64,000 nt of DNA, taken from positions 163,312-227,311 of the forward strand of contig JACATO010001032.1 of NCBI GenBank assembly GCA_018389105.1. The letters run 5' to 3'. The notes beneath the pieces were generated by a model, which ran no database searches, was not told the DNA's origin, and saw only the letters and a list, made by a program, of their open reading frames with translations. The stretch comes from Nautilus pompilius (lineage: Eukaryota > Mollusca > Cephalopoda > Nautilida > Nautilidae). Each line of letters begins with the position of its first letter. Position 1 is the stretch's first letter. Shown piece after piece: positions 20,109-31,683 of this stretch. The position numbers and the translations under genes were made by a program.

Positions 20109-20846
20109 CATAGTTGTGCATATTGAAATATGACAGTCGATTGTGTTATAGTTGTGCCTAGTAATGTATGATGTTTGATTGTGCGTGCGTCATAGTTGTG
20201 CATATTGAAATATGACATTCGATTGTGTTATAGTTGTGCCTAGTAATGTATGACGTTTGATTGTGCGTGCGTCACAGTTGTGCATATTGAAATATGACAT
20301 TCGATTGTGTTATAGTTGTGCCTAGTAATGTATGATGTTTGATTGTGCGTGCGTCACAGTTGTGCATATTGAAATATGACATTCGATTGTGTCATAGTTG
20401 TGCCTAGTAATGTATGATGTTTGATTGTGCGTGCGTCATAGTTGTGCATATTGAAATATGACATTCGATTGTGTTATAGTTGTGCCTAGTAATGTATGAC
20501 GTTTGATTGTGCGTGCGTCATAGTTGTGCATATTGAAATATGACATTCGATTGTGTTATAGTTGTGCCTAGTAATGTCTGATGTTTGATTGTGCGTGCAT
20601 CATAGTTGTGCATATTGAAATATGACATTCGATTGTGTCATATTTGTGCCTAGTAATGTATGACGTTTGATTGTGCGTGCATCATAGTTGTGCATATTGA
20701 AATATGACATTCGATTGTGTCATAGTTGTGCCTAGTAATGTATGACGTTTGATTGTGCGTGCATCATAGTTGTGCATATTGAAATATGACATTCGATTGT
20801 GTCATAGTTGTGCCTAGTAATGTATGACGTTTGATTGTGCGTGCGT
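20109..20846. repeat. 82-bp dimeric satellite, nine units
   Basis: Nine units start at 20109, 20191, 20273, 20355, 20437, 20519, 20601, 20683 and 20765, spaced by exactly 82 bp. Each is a dimer of a 38-bp and a 44-bp half that both begin GTYATAGTTGTGC and both contain TATGAC. GTCATA and TATGAC form 6-bp inverted arms inside a half, so each half can fold into a small hairpin. Single-base variants (GTGTTA/GTGTCA, GATGTT/GACGTT, GCGTC/GCATC) are shared between neighbouring units. Confidence 0.97.
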
Positions 20847-21967
20847 GTTGTACAACATGGAGGACTGTCTGTGCTTGTCTGGGGTTTAATAGCGCTGCTT
20901 TTTCTACGAAGTGGTCGACTTCCGAAGTTCTGAGAAGAGAATATTTGATTAGCTATATCCATTATGCGTTTTCTAGTTCTGGTTAGGCACTGAAGAATAA
21001 AAGCTAAACTATGAAGCGTGGTAATGCATTTTAAGACCTGCGTGCATTAGGGAGGACAACCCATCGTTTGAAAGCTGATTTAAAAAAACAAACCAACAAA
21101 AACCAGACCTGGCGGACTAAATAAGGACAAAGGGCTGTCTCCATTTTTAATGGGCAATCGCTGGCCTTACGTGCCAACCATCGTCTCTCGTCAGTATCAC
21201 TCTCGGCGACATTCGGTTTGTTCGAAACCAGAAGAGAAAAACAAGTAAAATAAACAGTCTGTTTGATTCTGGGATATAAATTTCCATTTCAGTTAAAACA
21301 AGGGAAAAGAGAAGCAACAAAGTAAACAACATAATTATATTAAAACTTATACAATTCTAGTGAAAGTTTGGATGAGGATAATCCAAATAACGTGTTACAT
21401 GCATTAATAATTAAATTTTGCATTATAAAAATGCTTTTTTAAAAAAACTAATTGATGCCAATTATACACAGTTTTATATACATATATAAGAGGTTCTATG
21501 AAAATGCATTTTAGTTTTTGTCATTTTACGTTCGCCGATAAACAGCTATGCCTGGCCCCTTTGGAAAGTTACCCGGATTTATACCTCATCTACATAAGAA
21601 TTCTTTTCTCATTATATTCTCCAGGTCAGTAAAAATGCAGATAAACTAGAGCAATTAGTTTACCTCTGACAGTCACTGCAGCCAACACTTGCAGAGATGA
21701 AGTCAAAACTATCCACGAGCGCTTAACTCTGACAGTCTTCTCACAAGCGTTGGTTCAATGAATGTTTTATTTGTCGTGCAATGGCATTAATCCCGTTTTC
21801 GAAACGTTAGTACCTGATACGTCCGCTATTGGCGTCTACATTCTGCCAACAACGTTTTGCCGCCGACCTAATCAGCTTCCGGATCCGTTGTTCGGAGTCG
21901 TCGCGCGAAAAAAACACGTCCGAGACGGTTTCAGAAGTGTTCTATTGGACCTAATTCCTTGACATGT
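20847..21967. other. non-coding stretch
   Basis: No gene that I can support. AT-rich from 21350 to 21530. Confidence 0.4.
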
Positions 21968-22640
21968 GTCAGGAAGCGTGTAGCCCAATTACTACATTCT
22001 CGTCAGGATAATGACAAAAGTATAGTAAATAGGCTGGCTAGACGCGTCCTGTAGAAACGATATTGGCAGGGTTTGCAGCACCTTGTCGACGTATCGCCGA
22101 GCTGTCAGATATCTAGCAGCGACCACCAGGAAAGCTTGTGACTGAAGGAGATGCCTCCCCATACCATGACACACCAGTCAGCCTAACATTTGATCGAAAT
22201 CTGGACTTGTTCGCGGATAATGCGGAGTTCCGCTGTTTTTGGGTTTACCCGAGATGCTGCCGTGCCTAAACGTAAAATGTTCGCCTCGGTAGGGTTAACG
22301 TGTGTTTAAGCTCATCTCCCAAAGACTTCTGTGCACAGAAGTGAGTCACGCGATGATTACGCTTCACCAGCCTCTCACTAGCTTCCTTGTCGTCGTATGA
22401 AACGCCACCAGTCCGTCGCTATCAGGTCGCGGAAGATCTTGCAGAGCCAGAGAAACCGTGTCTCTGGTCTAATATGATTATTGTGAATGGTGGAAGGGGA
22501 GACAACGCGAGCAACTGTCAACTCCCCGCGCAGCGAACCTGCCACCAATCATATCGATGGCGCTCTCAGGTCCAAGCGGCAGTTTCCACAAAAAAGCAGG
22601 CTTATGCCCCCAGTTAACTCATCCCTCTCTCTGTAAGTAG
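21968..22640 (-). pseudogene. Tc1/mariner-class transposase relic
   Basis: On the minus strand the frame at 21992-22174 reads CHGMGRHLLQSQAFLVVAAR then YLTARRYVDKVLQTLPISFLQ. This aligns by eye with the VMVWGGIS...LTAxRYxDEVLxPxxxPFL region before the second catalytic Asp of Tc1-like transposases. The first motif is shifted by one base. Upstream, a VYRxxGERY...VDRF-type segment is faint (HYPRTSPDFDQM at about 22190-22230). Earlier parts up to about 22640 are too decayed to place. No TIRs were identified. Confidence 0.5.
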
Positions 22641-23892
22641 CACGTCACGAATAACTTCTAACAATCCGTACCGCGCACTCCATCGGGCTCAGCTGTTTCA
22701 TCAGAGATGTCTTAAGGGCAATCATAGTGATATCAGGTTATCCACTTGCTAAAGAATCCATCCAGCCTTCTGCGATAAACGAATGAACAAATGAAAGAAA
22801 GCTGACAGCAAACCTAAAGTCACCCTTTAAGACGATTTTCTCATGTTCAAGATTTGCAACAGGTTTCTAGACATTATCCCACTGACTAGACTCTGGTTCT
22901 AATAGCAGAATTCCTTTTTTTTATATTACTTCATCCAGTATTTCATATTTACATGGCAACTGGATTTTTTTATTTATGCTCTTTTGAAGGATTTTGCATA
23001 AATATTCAACAAATAAGAAATCGCTGATATAACTGACGTCGTAACTTAAATTAACGCATTCAATGAAAAGAATATTTTAACCCTTTGAGCAGCTACGCCT
23101 GTATACTGACGGAAACTAAATATTGATTCTAACAGCTAGTCCCGTCAGCGTATCGTTTCCAAGGTTTCGCTGGTTGAACCTTCTACATTTAACTTACCTT
23201 GGAAACACATATTTATGGGACTAAGTGTACCCATTCCCCGTCATTATACGAGCATAGTCTTCAAAGGGTTAATACCAAAATAGCGGTTGGCGTGGTAACA
23301 GTATTTGACTATTTGAATATTACGGGGGAAATTTAGAGTTTTGGTAACTTAAGAAAAAGATAAATTATGCCATACGGAATAAAAGGGCACAAATTTTAGA
23401 TCTCCGTAACATCTGAGGCAAGAGCGATGGAGCTTTGTTGTCTGAGTATTAGGATTTTTGGAAGTGGTGTCATATAGGGGGGGGGAAATGGCGTCCCCTT
23501 ACTTTTCCTTTTTACTGTGGCAAGGTCAGAACGGCCGGAAACGTGTGTAAGATGGAATGACGACGTGGAAGGGCTGTGCGGTTTAAGGTCTTGCCTATCT
23601 GACCGATGACGCAGTTGGTATTCGTTGGGTCATTTTGTTCTACTTTTTCTTCAAATGCATGTTAAAAAGAAAAGTTCATAATTGATATGTTGTCAAATCT
23701 TTGTTTCCCCGAGAATCGATCTTTTCAAAATCGCCACAATAATCACTTTATGGATCAGGGCGACCCGTTCTTTATTGTTTTCCGTCGGTCCGATCTTAAA
23801 CCTAGTGGCTTTGTAAAGCCAGCGTGGTTTGGCTGGAATCTCAAGAATTTCGCCAGTATATACCGGCGTTCCTTTGTGAAGAGCCCCAGGTC
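22641..23892. other. non-coding stretch
   Basis: AT-rich, no supported gene or repeat. Contains a G9 run near 23478. Confidence 0.4.
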
Positions 23893-24061
23893 GCCTCTCT
23901 CTCTCTCTCTCGCCTCTCTCCTCTCGCTCCCTCTCCTTCCTCTCTCTCTCTCTCTTCTCTCTCTCTTCTCTCCTTCCCCTCTCTTCTCTCTCTCCTCTCC
24001 TCTCTCTCTCTCTCTCTCTCTCCCGCCTTTTCTTCTTTTTTTCTTTTTTTTTTTTTTTTTT
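23893..24061. repeat. (CT)n tract plus poly-T
   Basis: Imperfect (CT)n from about 23893 to 24022, then T-rich TTCTTTTTTTC and an 18-T run ending at 24060. Confidence 0.93.
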
Positions 24062-24225
24062 ACAGTAACTACCAAGTCAGATATCGGACGAACTGTGGAA
24101 ATATTCCAGTGTGTTTGTATGTGTTGCTGCGCCCACAATCATTGCATTAAGCTGGCACTTCAGATTCATTCTTTTTGTATTTTTATGGAGCGTCTTTGTG
24201 AGGACATTAAAAAGCATCTAAAGGC

Positions 24226-24829
24226 AGAGAGAGAGAGAGAGAGAAGATGGAGGGAGATGACGTTAGTACAGAGAGAAATGGAGGGAGATGACGTCAGTAC
24301 AGAGAGAGAGAAATGGAGAGAGATGACGTCAGTACAGAGAGAGAGAAATGGAGGGAGATGACATCAGTACAGAGAGAGAGAAATGGAGGGAGATGACGTC
24401 AGTACAGAGAGAAATGGAGGGAGATGACATCAGTACAGAGAGAGAGAAATGGAGGGAGATGACGTCAGTACAGAGAGAAATGGAGGGAGATGACATCAGT
24501 ACAGAGAGAGAGAAATGGAGGGAGATGACGTCAGTACAGAGAGAAATGGAGGGAGATGACGTCAGTACAGAGAGAGAGAAATGGAGGGAGATGACGTCAG
24601 TACAGAGAGAAATGGAGGGAGATGACATCAGTACAGAGAGAGAGAAATAGGAGGAGATGACGTCAGTGTTCAGAGAGAAATGGAGGGATATGACATCAGT
24701 ACAGAGAGAGAGAAATGGAGGGAGATGACGTCAATACAGAGATAGGAGAGAAATGGAGGGAGATGACGTCAATACAGAGATAGGAGAGAAATGGAGGGAG
24801 ATGACGTCAGTACAGAGGAGAGAGAGAAG

Positions 24830-24872
<43 letters not shown>
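24226..24872. repeat. CRE-bearing minisatellite, 31/35-bp units
   Basis: Units of the form GAGAAATGGAGGGAGATGAC followed by GTCAGTACAGA(GAGA), 31 or 35 bp long and alternating over much of the array, which gives a 66-bp dimer period. Exact TGACGTCA occurs 11 times (24289, 24324, 24394, 24460, 24526, 24557, 24592, 24658, 24726, 24764, 24802). TGACATCA occurs five times (24359, 24425, 24491, 24623, 24691), and a TGACGTTA lies at 24258. Flanked by (GA)n to 24872. The 100-residue ORFs on both strands are repeat read-through. Confidence 0.97.
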
Positions 24873-24875
<3 letters not shown>

Positions 24876-26498
24876 TCGTTATTGTCAGTCTTCGTTAAGA
24901 TGGTGGACCGCAGTTTCCATCACATCACATGGTTCTTCTCTGCCAGTTTTGTACTCCTGCGCTGAAGGCTGTTACATCCAAGTCTCAACAATGTGACCCC
25001 CCCTCTTCGGTTATAAAGGTACCATCGCCTTTGATCGTTGGCTTATTTCAGTTGGTAGCCGAAGCATTCGGGAGCTGTAATTCGAGGTCTGGGCGCATTG
25101 TGCCTGGCGCTGTTTTGTGAATGTGAAGGCATTTGTCAATGAGCGCCTTTGTACAGCGCGAGTCTTCGCAATACAAAACCTTTCTCACGAAGGCATCTTC
25201 AACAAAAGTCAGAGAACCAAACAAGTCTTCCTCAATACCCCCTCATTTCTGCTCGACCCAAGGGGGAATTAAGGAGTAGAATTCCCTCCCCCCCCCGGTC
25301 TAATTTAGTCGGTCGGGATTTTAACCATCTACCTCCGAATGACTACTAAATCTCGTTTCTTAGCGAAATTTCCTGCCGTGGAAAAAAACGGTTGCGAGAA
25401 TAAGACGAGAGAGCGAGGAGTTTGGTGAGTGGAGTCGGTAGCCCCGGCCGGTTCTACCCGGTCGTGGAGGTTCCGAAAGGTGGATAGTAATTGTGGAAGA
25501 AGCAACGAGCTTCGTCGCGTGAATAACGAAGCCACCTCACCTGTGGCGGTCTTTCTGAGCTTTTCAAAAGAACTACCGTACCTGTCTGCTTCACAGGTGT
25601 GGCGGCCGGGGCGGGTTTGAGATCGGCCTAAGGAAAACCGTTCGGGGCACCAAAAAAAATCGGAGAAATCAAAGATTTTAGAAAGGAAAAAATACAAGAT
25701 AAGCAAATGGTTCGGGGCGAGAAGAATGGGTAGAATATTTGTTTGAAAAGAGATAGCGAAGAGTGGAGAGAATGAGTGATCGGAGGTGACCTAAACTTTA
25801 AGAAAGAAAGCCTTTCTCTCCCAGCAAGTTAACGCTATAAAAGAACCAGATAAAAACGGGAATAGAAAGAAGAAGAAAAGGAGAAGGGGAAAAGAAAAGA
25901 AAAGGGAGGGGTGATATAGAACAGAGCCACAGGATTGTCGGCCGGCCGGGGGTATCGAGAGATAGTATCATATCTCGCCTGCGTACGAAAAAACATCTCA
26001 CTTGTATATAGACATAATGGCGGGCTGCGATTTCTGGCCAATCATAACCCGGAACAACCTTTGAATATGCATGACGAAAGTAAATAGTTCTGGACTCATC
26101 ACAATCAGGGCTTGCGTTCTCGGGCCTCTATTACGACAAAGATTATTATTTGATACCAGCAGAATACCCACAAGAATATTAAAACCCGAAGGGCAGTCGG
26201 TTATCCGTGACGGGCCCGATTTCTCCATAATCTACAGCCACGCATACCTGTGCTTGCACCCACCTGCGAGGTACACGACAGCGGACAAACCAATGGCTTA
26301 GGTACGGGACTGATCAGTTCCCCCGACCGCGACACGGCCAGACTGTGTCGCCAATCTCAGTCCGTTCATTCCACCCGAGACACTAATACCTGAATTAAGC
26401 ACCTCGATTTGATGCTCTCTTTAACACCTGTTACAGGTAGCCAGAAGCGAGTCAACCGGCCTTCGACAACAGACAGGTCCCGCTTGGCTGAACACGCG
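24873..26498. other. non-coding stretch
   Basis: No supported gene. GC-richer at 25400-25620, where overlapping ORFs on both strands have no splice or family support. Purine-rich at 25800-25910. Confidence 0.4.
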
Positions 26499-26550
26499 CA
26501 CACCCACCACCACACACACACACACACACACACCACACACACACACACAG
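26499..26550. repeat. (CA)n microsatellite
   Basis: Interrupted CA repeat with CCACCACA breaks, about 140 bases upstream of the candidate first exon at 26689. Confidence 0.93.
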
Positions 26551-26688
26551 AGACACATACTCGCTCACGCAGTGGAAACCACCCGGACATCTCATCTCGT
26601 GCACACACACTGACCGGGTGGGAGTGATATCTACCTATCTACCAGCAGACTGAGTGGTTGGTGGTTGCGGCGCGCAGTCACCCATCCA

Positions 26689-26725
26689 TGCTCATCATGT
26701 CGCTGTCCAATAAGACCGCTAAAGG
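26689..26725 (+). CDS. candidate first coding exon
   Basis: The sequence CCATCCATGCTCATCATG opens a short frame, MLIMSLSNKTAK, that ends in a textbook donor, AAAG|GTGAGTACT (exon end 26725, phase 1). The sequence just upstream is GC-richer with a (CA)n repeat, and the following 600 bases are CpG-rich, as around many promoters. No TATA box is evident. The gene is not identifiable from 12 residues, and no second exon can be assigned. Confidence 0.38.
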
Positions 26726-26879
26726 TGAGTACTAAATTCTCTTCCACTCTAATGAGTTCTGGCCTCCACGCTCCGCGATCTCCACTCATGCAGGACATTG
26801 TAAACGGACTTAACTGCCGAGCCATCAATACCCCCGTCCCTCCGATATTGTCGCAGCATCGCCCCGAACAACAGCCCGC

Positions 26880-27420
26880 CTGGCGACTCCCCGGTTAGAG
26901 AGAGAGGAGGAGAAGAAGAAGAAGAAGATGATGATGATGCGTGTTCGAGGCCCCGCTGCCGTCTTTCTTGTTCGCCCTTTCTGCTATTTTCGCTTTTCCC
27001 CTTTGTGGGTCGTTTGTTTCTCGGGGGAGTCAAAGCCGAGCGTTCCGTCCCACCGCCCGACGCTCGCCTCGTTCGAAGCTGACGAGACAGCGGCTTCCAT
27101 GATGGCCGTGTCGTCACGGGACATCCTCGATCGTCCATGCCGCCGAACGGCCCCGCGTCGCCTTGCCAGGCAGGTACGCACGCGATCGAGTATGCATTAC
27201 ACCTATCCCCTTATTCGCCCGCGCGCCTACCGAAATCTGCTCGGGTGTTTAGACGGAACCACCGAGAGTTGTCGCGAGCGCCCTTCTGGCTTCCCGACCG
27301 GCTAAAGATTTTTAAATACCTGTTGCATTTCGATAACAACGTGCGTTCTGATCTGACACTCGCCCCGTCCGTCCAGTAAAACCACCTACGTCTTTCTAAT
27401 GGCTTGCTTCCGATAGCTTC
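26880..27420. promoter_or_regulatory. CpG-rich block
   Basis: The sequence is clearly richer in CG dinucleotides than its flanks (clusters such as CCGAACGGCCCCGCGTCG, and CGCGCGCC near 27220). It begins with (AAG)n(ATG)n at about 26908-26938 and lies in the presumed first intron after 26725. It could be a promoter-proximal CpG island. This is inference from composition. Confidence 0.35.
27099..27173 (+). CDS. candidate alternative first exon
   Basis: ATGATGGCCGTG opens MMAVSSRDILDRPCRRTAPR and continues RLARQ to a CAG|GTACGC donor (exon end 27173, phase 0). It lies inside the CpG-rich block. The Arg-rich peptide may simply reflect GC-rich DNA, and the antisense frame is also open. Confidence 0.2.
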
Positions 27421-27515
27421 CTCCTCCTCCTTGTTGCTGCCGCTGGTGTCCGAAACCACGAATAGTTTGGTTCTATATATATTCCCATAGGTGTATATCA
27501 TTTATTTCTAGGTCA

Positions 27516-27584
<69 letters not shown>

Positions 27585-28045
27585 TCTCAGACCAGACCTA
27601 TTATCTGCATTGCACTTACACCTGGAAGTTTTACATGTTTTCCAGACAAACAGTAACAAGTTTGTAACAAAGGCAGTGGGTCATTATTGATCGTTCGTCG
27701 TACGACCTTGAAAACAAAAATACAAATACAATGTAGAGAAGCCTCCCCCCACTTTTTTAAAATGTTATTTCTCAGTGTCATAGATCCCGGTCATCTCTAT
27801 TATCTAGTTTCTGGACATAGGGAAGATGTAGGCTGTAATTAAACTAAAAGCTTGTTGACGGAGACCCGTGGAAATATGTGTATGTGTATTATATATATAT
27901 ATGTATGTATGTATGTATGGTAAATAAAGACGAGAATAGAAACTCGTGAAAAGAATAAAAGATTTCTCAGCGTAGCGTAACTGTCGTCCCGTTGCCCTGA
28001 GGGAAAACGACCCTCTCGTGTGCAACGGTAGGAGAAAGAATTCAA

Positions 28046-28047
<2 letters not shown>
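27421..28047. other. non-coding stretch with (CT)n
   Basis: (CT)n at about 27519-27590 and (GTAT)n at about 27901-27918. Nothing else is recognised. Confidence 0.5.
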
Positions 28048-28088
<41 letters not shown>

Positions 28089-28107
28089 TCCCCTCTCTCT
28101 CTCCCCC

Positions 28108-28158
<51 letters not shown>

Positions 28159-28196
28159 TCCCCTCTCTCTCTCTCTCTCCCCCATCTCTCTCTCCC

Positions 28197-28251
<55 letters not shown>

Positions 28252-28292
28252 TCCCCTCTTCTCTCTCTCTCCATCTCCCCTCTCTCTCTCCC

Positions 28293-28353
<61 letters not shown>
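28048..28353. repeat. (CT)n tract, about 300 bp
   Basis: Nearly pure (CT)n broken at intervals by CCATCTCCCC. The Ser/Leu and Arg/Glu ORFs in the region are repeat read-through. Confidence 0.96.
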
Positions 28354-28356
<3 letters not shown>

Positions 28357-28505
28357 TATACCGTCTAATTAAGGTGTTTTCTTGCACGGATCATACCTGT
28401 GACGCACGTACACGTCTTGACATTTAAAAAAAACAACCAAAAACAAAACAACAAACTCTGGTGCATTTCCGCGGAGCATAAAAGATGTTGTGGGCCCGTT
28501 TATGT

Positions 28506-28553
28506 TATTATTATTATTATTATTATTATTTATTATTATTATTATTATTATTA

Positions 28554-28584
<31 letters not shown>
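28506..28584. repeat. (TTA)n microsatellite
   Basis: TTA repeat with two single-base interruptions. Confidence 0.95.
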
Positions 28585-28763
28585 TGTATCCGGAATGGGA
28601 AGACAACAGCTAGAGATGCCAACTATCTGGGTACCCTTTGGAAAGCAGTCGTGAAGCGACTGCAGCGTCTCTCCCGCCCGGGCTGGGAGAGAGACCGGTG
28701 AGGTGTTCTCTTCGTTGTCCAGGCTGAGATTACAACGAGACAGGTGCCATCCGCAAGATCCGC

Positions 28764-28847
28764 CATCTATCTCCGAAAACACGTGCACTGCTAATTCTTC
28801 TCCTCCTTCTTCTTCTTCTTGTTACCGGCTAACCTACAAGAAATTCT
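28764..28847 (+). repeat. dispersed repeat, copy 1 of 2
   Basis: The segment CATCTATCTCCGAAAACACG through AACCTACAAGAAATTCT is found again at 34916-34987. The two copies are near-identical except for the length of an internal TTC run. The flanks differ, so this is a dispersed repeat and not a local duplication. No element type is assigned. Confidence 0.9.
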
Positions 28848-30384
28848 CTCATCCCTGTCTGTTCTTCGTGTTGTAAAACAGAATGCGTGGGAATTTCTTT
28901 TCTCCTGTTTTTGTTCAGCCGACTTTATCTTCTTTGTTCCTCTTCCGAAAACTTTATACCGACTTGGTTTGGCTTTTCCTTGTAGCAGGAACCGAATAGT
29001 TTGTTTATTTACACACACACATATATATTTAAAAACATTAACGTAGGTAAACCATTCGATATGTAGCAGCCAGGTTGAAAGTAATCTAACCAACTGTAGG
29101 AACGAGACTGTTTTCCATGTGTTGGTCTGCGAATTTGCACCGATTTCAAAGCCAGCATCGATCGTTTTTGGTGTCCATAACATCTCATCCTGGCGAGGAA
29201 TGGCCACTGTTCGCGTACCTGTGGTAATAAGAGGTTATCAGAGAGCTGCTGCTTTGTATATGAGTTTGATTCGTCGGCTAGAATAACTCGTGTCATTTTC
29301 TGTGTAAATTTCGGTGATTGATTTACTGTTGCTGTTGTGTTTTTTTTGTACAATATAATGTTTAACATCCACAGACGTTTCCGAGCCTACACCTCTTCTA
29401 ACAACAACTATGCATAACTTCTGGTGTTTCTGCCACATTGTCTCTTAAGCCAAAGTGATTTAATCTGCCAACTTCTTTTTATATTTACCATTTTGTGATT
29501 CCATATACAGACACTCTCTTTGAGGGATAATATCAATTATTATTATTATTATTATTTTTAAATTATCCACTTCTTTCCATCGTCTATAGCTGTGATCACC
29601 AAAAAGCAAAAGTTTTTTTTTATTAAGGTAAATTAAAAATAGGTAGATAGGTGAAACATATGCATCGTTTTGTGTGAAAGACTACACATAAAGGGAATAC
29701 TTATATCCAGATGAATGTTGTTGTCAGCGCTGAGTTGGTTTGTTTATCTCCGTTTTCTCACTTAATCGATCTTCACCTTTAGATATTAGGATAATACGGA
29801 GGAAGGCCAGGTGTTGTTTACACGAAATCACATTTTGGTATAATAAAAAAAAACAAACAGAAAGACAAGGTGGAAGATAGAGATCTGTAGAATTACCTGG
29901 AAAGGTTTGTTGGTAGTTATTAACCACAGATTCACCGACAAAGTGAGAGACGTAAGGTGCGAGCGTCAGTTCCGGTATTTTCATTTAAATACCGCTGACC
30001 GACGGTTTGGGAATAGGCGGATGCTCACCAAATACGCCGGGAGAGGGGAATAACAGATGGCGCGGGTCGGAGGAGAGACGAAGCTTTACGGACCCAACCA
30101 TCCGTCGTCTTCGTCCGCCTCACTTCCCTAGAAGTTGCCAGGAGAACAGTTCTCGACGCTGGTCAGAATCACGGAGAATTGACAGCGTCGATGATAGGTT
30201 TGTTTTCTTAGAGAAAGAGAGAAACCTGTGAGCGGATTTGTTGCTGTTACTGCTGCTGCCTTCTCTACTACTGTTGTCTCGTTTAAGAGAAGTCAACTTT
30301 CACGTCACAAAGTAGCATCTCTGTTATAAGAATAAAAAATAAAAAACACATCAAAAGTATCTTTTAATAAATCAAAATAAATGG
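28848..30384. other. non-coding stretch
   Basis: Minus-strand overlapping ORFs at 28791-29207 and 29009-29368 have protein-like parts (QVREQWPFLARMRCYG) but no recognised family. (TTA)n at about 29537-29556. An ACAGATGGCGC word lies at 30053-30063. The rest is unremarkable. Confidence 0.35.
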
Positions 30385-30704
30385 TTATTTATTCCTCTTC
30401 GCACAAGTTTTCTCATCGAGGTCTAATGACACCTCACAGAGGGGGGTGGGAGTGTTCCCCAAAGCTGTGGCCAGGGTCCGAGCCGGTCAGAGGTTAGCTC
30501 TCCACCACATGCACCAGAGAAACCCTACTGCAGTTCTTCGTTTAGATGTGTGAGGAAACGAACCCCCCCCCACGTGGTTGGCTGATGGGACAGGGGCGAG
30601 AAGAAGCCGTGTCAGAGAGGTACGGCAGACCGAGCTGGCTTCGACCGGGATTCGAACTGGGGCATGGCAGCCTAGTAATTACCACCAAACTACCGGTCCC
30701 CAAG
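30385..30704 (-). mobile_element. tRNA-derived SINE
   Basis: On the minus strand from about 30704 the sequence is GGGGACCGGTAGTTTGGTGG (A-box-like TAGTTTGGTGG) followed about 25 bases later by GTTCGAATCCC, a perfect internal B box. A non-tRNA body of about 250 bases follows and ends in AATAAATAACCATTTATT-like AT-rich sequence. This order (A box, B box, body, AT-rich tail) is that of a tRNA-derived SINE with an RNA polymerase III promoter. The 3' boundary is approximate and no target-site duplication was found. Confidence 0.62.
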
Positions 30705-30724
30705 TAGAACTTTAATAACTTTTA

Positions 30725-30758
30725 CTACTATTATTATTATTTATTATTATTATTATTC

Positions 30759-30794
<36 letters not shown>

Positions 30795-30829
30795 TATTAT
30801 TCTTATTATTATTATTATTATTATTAGTA
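30725..30829. repeat. (TTA)n microsatellite
   Basis: Interrupted TTA repeat (breaks TTTA, TTC, ATAT), directly next to the head of the SINE at 30704. Confidence 0.95.
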
Positions 30830-31630
30830 GTACTTTATATTACCAACTTTAAACTGAATGTATATTTAAAGCAAAGAAAAATATATTTATAAACATTTTT
30901 TTTTCTAAATGTGTTGCGGTACAATGTGCCTTTTATTATTACGATTATTAATTACTTTCTGTTTTAAGAGGCAAAAGGAGAAAGAAATCTGCATAAAGTT
31001 TAGAAATGTATAGAAACAAAACTGATTCTTAACAACAATGAAAGAAATACAAGAACTTTGAGCCACTGTTTCGTAACGTTTTTTCTACGATATATAATAC
31101 ATACGTTAGCTGGATATACTTCCAGCAAATTCTTAGATTTATTACAGTTAACAATTATAATTAGTATTTATCCTTCCAACCAATTCTGTTCCCACACATT
31201 ACATGGCGTTCAGATTTTGCAGGTACACATACATACGAACAATTGCCCAACATTATTTCTGTGGCGAAGCTGCTGATGACAGTCTGCCTAATGTGCTCCT
31301 CTGTGATCTACGCTGGTGGGATGCAATACGACAGAACCGAGTGACTAAGAATCACCCAGTATTTTTTAAAATTAAATAAATAAGGACTTTTTTTTGGTAG
31401 AGCTTCAGTTTAAATCCTCTCCTCTTGCTTTTCGATACAATATGGATTGTCACTGACAATACTCTCTGTGTTATTGTTTGCTTTCTCTATTATTTACGAC
31501 AAATTCATAAATTCTGCAATTTTTTTATATACATTTTGATTTTGTTCTGAAACTAATGTGGTTCTTTCTATTTTTTCAATTTTATATATATTATTATTAT
31601 TATTATATATTATTATTCTTATTATTATTA

Positions 31631-31683
<53 letters not shown>

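Noticed and set aside
24329-24650. Repeated EGDDISTEREKWREMTSVQ peptide and its antisense
   Set aside because: Both strands are open because the minisatellite lacks stops. No start, splice or homology evidence.
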